From JBLHLB01 sp047618505 (GTDB taxonomy: Bacteria; Planctomycetota; UBA1135; GCA-002686595), in assembly GCA_047618505.1 (NCBI GenBank), contig JBLHLB010000320.1, forward strand, positions 1 to 5,008: a stretch of DNA of 5,008 bases, written 5' to 3'. Below are positions 1 to 5,008 of this stretch, piece after piece. The translations under genes and the position numbers were made by a program. Below the pieces are notes generated by a model that saw only the letters and a list, made by a program, of their open reading frames with translations, was not told the DNA's origin and searched no databases. Positions within the stretch are counted from its first letter, which is position 1; each line of letters opens with the position of its first letter.

Positions 1-725
1 GTGCGTGACCAGGTCGATCGGTCGGTGCTGTTGAAGTCCAGTTCCACTCCCGCACCATCTGGCGTTCCGATGCGTAAGACTTGAAGCAGGAATGGCGTGA
101 CTTCATCACGGCCATGGAGCAGAGCTGCCGCAGCGCATGCTACCCGCACCTCCAAGTCTGGGTGCGGAATGGGTCCTGCCCCGAGCACCGTGAGTCGACC
201 GACTGCCCAGTCGGCACCGGGCATGCGTTCGAGGGCGCCGGCCGCAACGACATCGGCGGCGTCCTGGTTGCGTCCAGGATGAATGACGCGCCGTTCAAGA
301 CGACGCAGGAGGATTTCCCCGGCGTCGCGATTGGAAGAACGCCCGAGGAGCACGGCCGCTCGCACGGCCCGGGGGCCCGGTCGGTGGAGTGCGCCCTCCA
401 GCTCCGCCAGGAGAAACTCGTCCAGGGGTGTTGCTTGTCCGTTAGGGAGAGCGCCCAGGGCTAACGCTTCGAAGGCGAGGGGAGGCAATGTGTCCCAGCC
501 GGTGAGGTCGGCCCGCGCGAGTTTCGTACTCGCTTCGGCAGTGCTCGCTTCAGACGCGCTCGATTTAACGGGAAGCGGGGAGTTGGAGTTCAGGTCTGGT
601 GTCTGCGTCAATTCGCGCGTCGTGCCACACCCTGAAGCGATCACAAGAACAATGCCGGTGCCGGTGACAAAACGCATCACGGATGTGAGGCCCCGGGGGG
701 TTGCCTGAAGATTGGTGCTTCCCAT
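1..725 (-). CDS. Putative HEAT-repeat lipoprotein, 3' end outside the window
   Basis: The minus strand is open from an ATG at 725 through the window edge: 241 codons plus two bases, with no stop, so the C-terminus is missing. Residues 17-33 (MRFVTGTGIVLVIASGC) look like a short lipoprotein signal: an Arg, a hydrophobic stretch, then a loose lipobox (A-S-G-C) with the acceptor Cys at 33. A Ser/Thr/Ala/Glu-rich linker follows (about 48-70, containing SEASTAEAST). After it come amphipathic helices that resemble HEAT repeats, for example about 106-135 and 188-217 (DLEVRVACAAAALL is typical). HEAT repeats are protein-binding scaffolds, so an envelope-anchored binding role is an inference. The start is ambiguous: ATG at 677, or GTG at 680, would give a more typical 16-residue signal before the Cys, and neither has a Shine-Dalgarno sequence. 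The overlapping plus-strand frames show no recognisable protein. I do not recognise a specific family. It is transcribed divergently from the exported-protein gene at 880. Confidence 0.72.
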   Translation of the reverse strand, partial: MGSTNLQATPRGLTSVMRFVTGTGIVLVIASGCGTTRELTQTPDLNSNSPLPVKSSASEASTAEASTKLARADLTGWDTLPPLAFEALALGALPNGQATPLDEFLLAELEGALHRPGPRAVRAAVLLGRSSNRDAGEILLRRLERRVIHPGRNQDAADVVAAGALERMPGADWAVGRLTVLGAGPIPHPDLEVRVACAAAALLHGRDEVTPFLLQVLRIGTPDGAGVELDFNSTDRSTWSR

Positions 726-879
726 GGAGGCAGTGTAGCGAGCTGTCTAGAGAGATGGGTACCGGTCGTTTGCATGCATTCGCGCATTGGTCTGACACCG
801 GGACGGAAGCAGGGTGGTCCTCCTGGCAAGCGGCTGGACACCAGAACGCCACACTCGAACCCTTATCCCCATCTCTTCC
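726..879. promoter_or_regulatory. Divergent intergenic region, presumed promoters for both flanking genes
   Basis: This 154-bp gap separates the starts of two divergently transcribed genes, so promoters for both should lie here. I cannot point to a convincing sigma-70 pair on either strand. On the minus strand TACACT (732-737) is a partial -10 match without a properly spaced -35. On the plus strand TGGACA (835-840) resembles a -35 box, but the nearest -10-like TTATCC (863-868) is 22 bp away, which is too far. A short palindrome TGCATGCA sits at about 770-777. The bases just before the ATG at 880 are pyrimidine-rich (atctcttcc), the opposite of a Shine-Dalgarno sequence. If translation began at GTG 814 instead, the gap would be 88 bp. 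The assignment rests on layout, not on motifs. Confidence 0.4.
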
Positions 880-2271
880 ATGCAATTGAACTCTCTCGCT
901 CATTCTTCTTCGTTCCGCAGCTTGGGATTGCCCCTGGCTCTTGCTCTTTGTGGCCAGGGTCTCCTGTGCCAGAGCCTCTCAGGACAGGGTTTCTCAGGAC
1001 AGGGTTTCTCAGGACAGGGTTTCTCCGGACAGGATTTCTCAGGACAGGATTTCTCAGGACAGGGCCTTTCAGGACAGGGCGTCTCAGGACTGGGCCTACA
1101 CGGGTCCACTGGCCTGGTGCCGGCATTGACTGCCGCAGGCTTCGCGGTCGGCGGTTCCCTTGATGCTCCGCCGCGTGTCCTGGTGTCGACTACCTCAGAC
1201 CTGGACCCAGTGAATAACCTGCCGAGTATCTCCGATGCCGGCTTGCCGATGGTCGGTGGGATGCAGGTGGCCAGTGCACACTTCGTCGACTTGCACTGGC
1301 AGGGGGTGCTGGGCTACGTTCCGACGGACGTCGATGCTGTTGCACGGATCCCCGGTGCAGTACCTGGGTCGGCGGAGTCCTTGGCCTTCTCACTCCTTTC
1401 CAACGAGGGCGGGGTGAAAGATGGGGATGTGATCGTTTTGGACGGCCTTGGTGGAATGCGGCCCTTCGTTACCGAAGACACCATTCTCGCAGCCATTGGG
1501 AGAACGGATGCCGACATTGACTTGGACGGGATCGCCTTTGACGAGGGCGGTCTCTTGCTCTTCAGCCTGCAATCCGACTTGGATAACACAGTCCTGGGGT
1601 CTCTCGCTGACGGAGACATCTTGCGACTGGAACTGAACGGCGGCTTGACCCGTGTCCTGAGCGAGGCGGAGGTTCAAACGCGCTTCACCTTGGCGACTGG
1701 CTCTACCGGGAGCATCGGAGACGTGAACGGCATCGAATGGGTTGGTGGAGAGCCTTGGGTTACTACACAGGGTCCGTCTTCCTGGGACGGAGCGGTAGTG
1801 GCCGTGGGCGTTTCGCCTATCGTCCTTTTGGATGAGACGCTCGTGGGACTTGGCGGAGCGGAACTAGACGCTCTGTCTTATGCGCGTCCTGGTGATGAGA
1901 TCCCCTCCTTCTCCACCAACGTCATTGGCGGGTCGGCTGGAGACAGCCTTCTCGTTGACTTTTTTGGCAGTCCCAACGCGGGTCAACTCGTTCTCTTCTC
2001 AGGTGCCGCGAGCACCTATAGCACTCCAACCGCAGGCGGCTTCGGAAGCCTCTACCTTGACCCCAGCGATATGTGGTTCCAGTCGACCTTGAGCAACCTC
2101 GGCGCGAACTTCGTGGCACTTGATGCAACGGGCTACAAGCGCCTCACCTACACGCTCCCTATCTCCGCCGTTTGGGCCCTCGGGTTTGCAGGTGAGGAAG
2201 GCTGGAGTTTCCAGACCCTAGACATCACATCCTTAGAGCTATCGGCCCCGGGACGTATTCTGCGCTTCTAG
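880..2271 (+). CDS. Exported protein with N-terminal SGQG-type tandem repeats and planctomycete-style C-terminal module
   Basis: This is a 463-residue protein of unknown function that is probably secreted or on the cell surface. Residues 1-22 read as a Sec signal peptide with an Arg at 13, a hydrophobic core (LGLPLALA) and an ALA cleavage motif at 20-22. From residue 23 the sequence runs in five-residue steps: two degenerate units (LCGQG, LLCQS), then eight close copies of [F/L/V]SGQ[G/D] to residue 72. The middle (about 150-340) contains four loose repeats starting with D-x-D/N-A/G-hydrophobic: DVDAV, DLDGI, DVNGI and ELDAL. The first two are followed by a hydrophobic FSL strand and then DGD[V/I]. 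Residues about 353-463 form the C-terminal module (SPNAGQLVLFSG, GGFGSLYLDPS, GWSFQTLD, ending GRILRF). The only cysteines are 24 and 30, and the mature chain is strongly acidic, with two lysines, which fits an extracellular location. ATG 880 is chosen because it places the signal peptide at the N-terminus. The in-frame GTG at 814 has a weak GGAAG in front but would add 22 residues before the signal. Confidence 0.85.
   Translation: MQLNSLAHSSSFRSLGLPLALALCGQGLLCQSLSGQGFSGQGFSGQGFSGQDFSGQDFSGQGLSGQGVSGLGLHGSTGLVPALTAAGFAVGGSLDAPPRVLVSTTSDLDPVNNLPSISDAGLPMVGGMQVASAHFVDLHWQGVLGYVPTDVDAVARIPGAVPGSAESLAFSLLSNEGGVKDGDVIVLDGLGGMRPFVTEDTILAAIGRTDADIDLDGIAFDEGGLLLFSLQSDLDNTVLGSLADGDILRLELNGGLTRVLSEAEVQTRFTLATGSTGSIGDVNGIEWVGGEPWVTTQGPSSWDGAVVAVGVSPIVLLDETLVGLGGAELDALSYARPGDEIPSFSTNVIGGSAGDSLLVDFFGSPNAGQLVLFSGAASTYSTPTAGGFGSLYLDPSDMWFQSTLSNLGANFVALDATGYKRLTYTLPISAVWALGFAGEEGWSFQTLDITSLELSAPGRILRF
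946..1095 (+). repeat. In-frame 15-bp coding minisatellite (10 units, 8 well conserved)
   Basis: Eight contiguous copies of a 15-bp unit close to TTCTCAGGACAGGGT fill 976-1095, one after another without spacers. Two more diverged units with the same period (LCGQG and LLCQS in translation) occupy 946-975. Units at 991 and 1006 are identical. Units at 1021 and 1036 share a GAT end (Gln-Asp instead of Gln-Gly), and those at 1051, 1066 and 1081 share a GGC end. This neighbour-by-neighbour similarity suggests stepwise tandem duplication. Because the unit is five codons, gain or loss of copies would change protein length without shifting the frame. In translation this is residues 23-72 of the exported protein, a Gly/Ser/Gln-rich arm right after the signal peptide. 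Confidence 0.93.
1327..1899 (+). repeat. Four loose protein-level repeats in the exported protein
   Basis: Residues about 150-340 of the protein starting at 880 contain four segments that begin with a similar short motif: DVDAV (150), DLDGI (214), DVNGI (281) and ELDAL (328). The first two are followed by hydrophobic LAFSLLS or LLFSLQS strands and then a DGDVIVLD or DGDILRLE strand. The third runs into EPWVTTQ and WDGAVVAV, and the fourth into IPSFSTN. The alternation of short strands and acidic turns suggests a beta-propeller-like or other all-beta repeat fold, but this is inference. Spacing is uneven (about 64, 67 and 47 residues) and no DNA-level identity remains, so these are old repeats, unlike the minisatellite upstream. 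Confidence 0.5.
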
Positions 2272-2311
2272 TACTCGACCAGCCCAGATCGTCCATCACA
2301 CAGAGCTATCA

Positions 2312-2349
2312 GCCGGGGTCCCCGATTCATTGAGCTTGGGGGCTCCGGT
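2312..2349 (+). terminator. Hairpin between convergent genes, likely terminator of the exported-protein gene
   Basis: In plus-strand RNA, 2312-2325 (GCCGGGGTCCCCGA) can pair without a gap with 2336-2349 (TTGGGGGCTCCGGT), leaving a 10-base loop. Ten of the 14 pairs are Watson-Crick and four are G-U. It lies 40 bases after the stop of the exported-protein gene. The bases after it (from 2350, CTTACTTG) contain some T but no true T-tract, so it may act as an imperfect intrinsic terminator or as a 3'-end stabilising hairpin. In minus-strand RNA the four G-U pairs become A-C mismatches, so it is a weaker structure for the opposing gene. A smaller alternative, CGGGG-T-CCCCG, is nested at 2314-2324. 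Confidence 0.5.
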
Positions 2350-2350
2350 C

Positions 2351-5008
2351 TTACTTGCCCGCGTCGTAGGAGCCGCCAACTGGCTTGCTGCTGAGTGCGG
2401 ACTCGGCTTTTCCGTTGCGTCTGCCGACCTGGCTCGGGCGGGGGTCCGTCAGCCGATACTCTTGCCTGGAGGCTTCACCCTGGCTGGGGTCGATGTCCTG
2501 TCCGAGGATGGTCAGAATGCTTTCATCGGGAAGGAACGAGCGAATGCCGTCTCCATCGGAGACCCACAGGCGGCCGTTTGGCACGAGGGCCTTGGGCTGC
2601 TCCCAGAAAACGAATCGCCATTCGCCAGAGCGACGGGCGCTGAAACCCCTGCCGTCGTCCGTGCGTACGAGGTATTCGTCATCCAAGACCTCCACGGACC
2701 ACTTGGTCCAGGGAGATGTCAGCATCCTGGATGTGTTGGCGCCGCGCGAAATTCGAACGCTGGTTGAGGCCACCTCGATGCCATCGTCGGCCTCGCCGTC
2801 CGGTGCGGTAACTAGACCTTCCACTGGGTAGAAAGTCGGCTCCAGATCCGTCCCCCAGCGGGCGACCCGCCCATTTTCAAAGGTGGCAGTGATTCCACCA
2901 CGAGTCAGCTCGGGGCCACTAGTCGGCGGCGATCCGACTTCATATTGCCGCCCAGCCTTCCCCGTGTGTGCGTCCAGGAACCAGACAGTGCCGTCCTCCG
3001 AGAGAACAACCAGATGGCCCGCGCGGCCGGGCAGGAATACGGGGGTTCGTTTGATCCCCCCTAGTGTTTTCAGCTGGAGTTCCCAGACGAGTGTTCCGTC
3101 CTTCCCAATTCGTACAACGCGTCCACCGCGGTCACAGAGAATGTGATCTTCGGCTACCGCAACGGGCGATGCGTCGACAACTCGGGCTTCGCCCCAGGCG
3201 CGTTCCGGTACGCGATAGAGGTTGACGGCGATATCCCCGGGAGCGCTCAGTCTAACCAGGCGCGGGACACAGCCCTCGCTGGTGAAAGTCAATTCCATCG
3301 GCTCACCGAAGGCAGACTTCATAACGAATGGAGTTGTGCGTGCCTCGCCGCTTGCGAGGGTTACACGGGCGTTTGCCGGGCGAGAGTCTACCCGCCAAGG
3401 CAGTTGGGTGCCAAGAGTGCCCGGAGCCAGCTTAAGTGCTTCGTGTGCTTCTGAGTGACGCCCTGCAGCCGCGAGGTCCGTGGCCGTTTCGATCGCTTCC
3501 TTTTCCTGGACCAAGGCGGAGTATTCGTCGCCTAAAGTCTTCAGCTCTCTAAGAACACGCTCACGGGCGAAAAGCATGTCCCAAGCCTCAATGGCAAGGG
3601 AGAGGTTTCCCGCCGTGCGGTGTGATCGCGCCGTTTCAAGCAGGGTGTTTTGATCCTTCTGCCGCATGCGCTCGAGCTCTTTCGAACGTGCGATCTGGCG
3701 ATCAGCTGCGCGCGTCTCAATCGTGTCCCGGAGTCCCTCCGCCGAGCGCAGGAAATCGATCTCTGGTCGGCTCGTGTGCTCGGGGGTCATCCGGGCGATT
3801 GCATTGACTACGACCAGAAGTAGACGCTGTTCTTGGGCAAGCTCCCTCTCCGAGGCATCTACGGGGAGATCGAGTTGGACGCTTTGATCCACGATGCGTT
3901 TGGTTATTGCACCAAAGAGGTCAGCGTAGTTCCGCGACTGTGAAGTAGCCGGGTCGTAATCAGGTGCTTCCGGGAGATCCAGGGTCAGTTCAAGCCCTTC
4001 GATCGGATCGCCGTTCATAATTGCATCGAAGGCTGCGTCATACCAATCAGCCCACTCGGAATATCCCCTACGCAGTTCTTCCTGGCGCATCTGGTAGATG
4101 CGTCCGCGAAGTTCGGAGATTTCCGCGGCGTTACTTCCGGGGAATTCGGCTTCGAGCATCTGCAGCGCGATTGTGGGCTGGCTGAGGTTTGCTTCGATGG
4201 ACTCAAGAGTCTTGCGTGTTTGGTAGTCGGAGTGAACGCGCACGACTCCCGCTGAAGCGAGGATCAAGGCCGTTGCACCCAGGCAGGCGCTTTGCCAGCG
4301 GCGGCGTTTGCGCTTGGCCATCATGGCGCGTGCTTGAATCAACAATCCGTTCGAGGAGTTGTCGTCAGGCATGACGCGCAGCACTGCCCGGAGGGGAACC
4401 AAGGCTTTGTCTGGCTCTCCCTGGGCCATGAGTTCGCGGGCAGTTTCGAGCAACCAGCGCGAGCCCTCCTCAACCAAATCACTCTCGAGCATGCGCTTGC
4501 CAAGCTCGATTCGCGTCTGCAGACGCGAAGGCATGTGGCTAGAAGCTAGGCGCAGTAGGGCGCCAGCCCTTCCAGGCTGTTCGCGCTGCTGGAAGGTCCG
4601 TGCGACCTGAAGTAGCTCCTGGAACGCGCGAGCGTCGGGTTCCCCTTCTACGGAGAATCGGGTGATCGCCGTGTGTAGGGTGATGATTGGGTCACCACGA
4701 TGGATCTCCTGCAGGGCGATCCAACGATCTCGTCCAGCACGGACGTTGAGGTCCACGTGGTCGAGCTTCCGGAGCATCGTCCGGCCGCAGCTTGCCGAAA
4801 GGCGGCGGAGAACCTGACTCAGGCGGTTGCCTTCCCATTCGCCGATCAGAAGGTTCGCTTCCTCGACTGGTGCTGGGCCCGGTCTCGACGAAAGAATCCA
4901 ACCCTCGATGCGATCTGCGGCGCGGCTGTACTGCTTGTTCTCCAGCTCGCGCTGGGCGGAAGCCAGGAGTTCGCGTGGATGCGCGATGCGCAGGGACCCG
5001 GCCGCCAT
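2351..5008 (-). CDS. Single-pass membrane protein: TPR-like helices, transmembrane helix, PEGA-like domain, PQQ-type propeller
   Basis: This frame of 885 codons is open to the window edge and ends at TAA (2351-2353). Residues about 8-225 are helical with a TPR-like character (LLASAQRELENKQYSRAADRI near the start, and PDKALVPLRAVLRVMPDD near 199). KRKRRR at 232-237 precedes one hydrophobic span at about 239-258, so by the positive-inside rule the N-terminal part is cytoplasmic and the rest extracytoplasmic. Residues about 260-530 are helical and charged, partly coiled-coil-like (about 430-510). A PEGA-like domain follows at 538-600 (SRPANARVTLASGEARTTPF, then FTSEGC where GY is usual). Propeller-type strands run over 607-840, best seen in HLVVLSEDGTVWFLDAHTGK (665-684), a PQQ-repeat pattern. 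The last 45 residues are polar and probably disordered. This layout resembles the non-kinase half of planctomycetal receptor-like kinases, but no kinase motifs are present. A sensing or scaffold role is inferred. The ATG is the last triplet of the window, so the start could lie further upstream. Confidence 0.85.
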   Translation of the reverse strand: MAAGSLRIAHPRELLASAQRELENKQYSRAADRIEGWILSSRPGPAPVEEANLLIGEWEGNRLSQVLRRLSASCGRTMLRKLDHVDLNVRAGRDRWIALQEIHRGDPIITLHTAITRFSVEGEPDARAFQELLQVARTFQQREQPGRAGALLRLASSHMPSRLQTRIELGKRMLESDLVEEGSRWLLETARELMAQGEPDKALVPLRAVLRVMPDDNSSNGLLIQARAMMAKRKRRRWQSACLGATALILASAGVVRVHSDYQTRKTLESIEANLSQPTIALQMLEAEFPGSNAAEISELRGRIYQMRQEELRRGYSEWADWYDAAFDAIMNGDPIEGLELTLDLPEAPDYDPATSQSRNYADLFGAITKRIVDQSVQLDLPVDASERELAQEQRLLLVVVNAIARMTPEHTSRPEIDFLRSAEGLRDTIETRAADRQIARSKELERMRQKDQNTLLETARSHRTAGNLSLAIEAWDMLFARERVLRELKTLGDEYSALVQEKEAIETATDLAAAGRHSEAHEALKLAPGTLGTQLPWRVDSRPANARVTLASGEARTTPFVMKSAFGEPMELTFTSEGCVPRLVRLSAPGDIAVNLYRVPERAWGEARVVDASPVAVAEDHILCDRGGRVVRIGKDGTLVWELQLKTLGGIKRTPVFLPGRAGHLVVLSEDGTVWFLDAHTGKAGRQYEVGSPPTSGPELTRGGITATFENGRVARWGTDLEPTFYPVEGLVTAPDGEADDGIEVASTSVRISRGANTSRMLTSPWTKWSVEVLDDEYLVRTDDGRGFSARRSGEWRFVFWEQPKALVPNGRLWVSDGDGIRSFLPDESILTILGQDIDPSQGEASRQEYRLTDPRPSQVGRRNGKAESALSSKPVGGSYDAGK
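2489..3190 (-). other. PQQ-type beta-propeller region of the membrane protein
   Basis: Residues about 607-840 contain recurring strand patterns of the kind G-x-V-x-x-hydrophobic-D-x-x-T-G-K. Blades can be picked out at ILCDRGGRVVRIGKDGTLVW (623-642), at 665-684 (the clearest, with DAHTGK), around ITATFENGRVARWG (706-719), around YLVRTDDGRGFSARRSGEWR (779-798) and around GRLWVSDGDGIRSF (812-825). This gives about five recognisable units, while most propellers need six to eight blades, so some are too diverged to see. PQQ-like repeats in such proteins usually do not bind PQQ and serve in binding or assembly. No catalytic residues are evident. Confidence 0.6.
3209..3397 (-). other. PEGA-like domain of the membrane protein
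   Basis: Residues about 538-600 fit the PEGA pattern: a V-x-S-x-P-x-x-A-x-V strand (VDSRPANARV), a small turn (ASGEARTTP) carrying the usual T-P pair at 559-560, a hydrophobic strand (PMELTFTSEGC), then VPRLVRLS and a final INLY-like strand (VNLYRV). The Gly-Tyr that usually follows the third strand is replaced by Gly-Cys. PEGA domains are small extracytoplasmic beta domains, often linked to surface or S-layer proteins and frequently placed between a membrane helix and further sensor domains, as here. Confidence 0.6.

Noticed and set aside
283..708. Arg/Ser/Ala-rich open frame on the plus strand
   Set aside because: It is antisense to the lipoprotein frame, is low-complexity and Arg-rich as GC-rich shadows usually are, and shows no domain. 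The minus-strand reading has a signal peptide and HEAT-like helices.
818..824. AGGAGG-like Shine-Dalgarno on the minus strand (TCCTCCT on plus)
   Set aside because: No start codon follows at a suitable distance on the minus strand, and the lipoprotein start is about 90 bases away.
565..903. Minus-strand frame of 112 codons overlapping the lipoprotein start
   Set aside because: Its His/Cys/Arg-rich product has no recognisable features, and it overlaps the better-supported lipoprotein gene on the same strand and runs into the start of the exported-protein gene.
880..975. Lipoprotein signal for the exported protein (Cys24 or Cys30)
   Set aside because: The residue before each Cys is Leu, which a lipobox does not allow, whereas an ALA motif for ordinary signal peptidase is present at 20-22.
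976..1095. Possible CRISPR array
   Set aside because: The 15-bp units are directly adjacent with no spacers, are in frame, and lie inside a coding region with a signal peptide upstream.
863..1126. Minus-strand frame with RNPVL repeats
   Set aside because: It is an antisense reading of the same minisatellite, is open only because the unit lacks stops in that frame, and has no other support.
774..1163. Plus-strand frame with RTGFL repeats
   Set aside because: This is the minisatellite read in another frame. It lacks a signal peptide and is contained in the span of the exported-protein gene.
2330..2767. Plus-strand frame of 145 codons
   Set aside because: It is antisense to the propeller and tail of the large membrane protein, whose reading continues for 885 codons with recognisable domains.
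4273..5008. Ser/Thr kinase domain at the N-terminus of the large membrane protein
   Set aside because: No glycine loop, catalytic HRD-type or DFG motif is present before the membrane helix. The segment reads as TPR-like helices.

Overview
The window looks like chromosomal DNA from a high-GC (about 60% by eye) marine-type bacterium, most likely a planctomycete or a relative. That placement is inferred from protein style. A secreted protein ends in a module (SPNAGQLVLFSG ... GGFGSLYLDPS ... FQ) that I associate with large families of uncharacterised planctomycetal exported proteins. A large membrane protein combines TPR-like helices, one membrane span, a PEGA-like domain and PQQ-type propeller blades. 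No start codon is preceded by a clear Shine-Dalgarno sequence, which is also common in that phylum. No rRNA, tRNA, CRISPR, transposase or phage gene is visible.

Three protein genes account for almost all of the sequence. (1) At 1-725 on the minus strand is the N-terminal part of a putative lipoprotein with HEAT-like helical repeats, whose 3' end lies outside the window. (2) After a 154-bp divergent intergenic region, 880-2271 on the plus strand encodes a 463-residue exported protein. It starts with a signal peptide, runs into a tract of near-identical five-residue repeats (15-bp DNA units), then a body with four loose internal repeats and the C-terminal module. (3) Convergent to it, 2351-5008 on the minus strand encodes a single-pass membrane protein of at least 885 residues. 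Its helical N-terminal part should be cytoplasmic, and its PEGA-like domain and propeller should be on the outer side of the membrane. Its ATG is exactly the last triplet of the window, so the true start could lie further upstream.

Genes 2 and 3 are separated by 79 bp holding a strong imperfect hairpin, contiguous in plus-strand RNA because it uses G-U pairs, which probably ends transcription of gene 2. All three proteins are predicted to act at or outside the cell envelope, but nothing in the layout shows that they form one pathway: gene 1 is divergent from gene 2, and gene 3 is convergent to it. The features most worth a second look are the coding minisatellite, whose period begins exactly at the predicted signal-peptidase cleavage point, the four-unit repeat in the same protein, and the sensor-like architecture of gene 3. 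I do not see a defence, biosynthetic or mobile system here.
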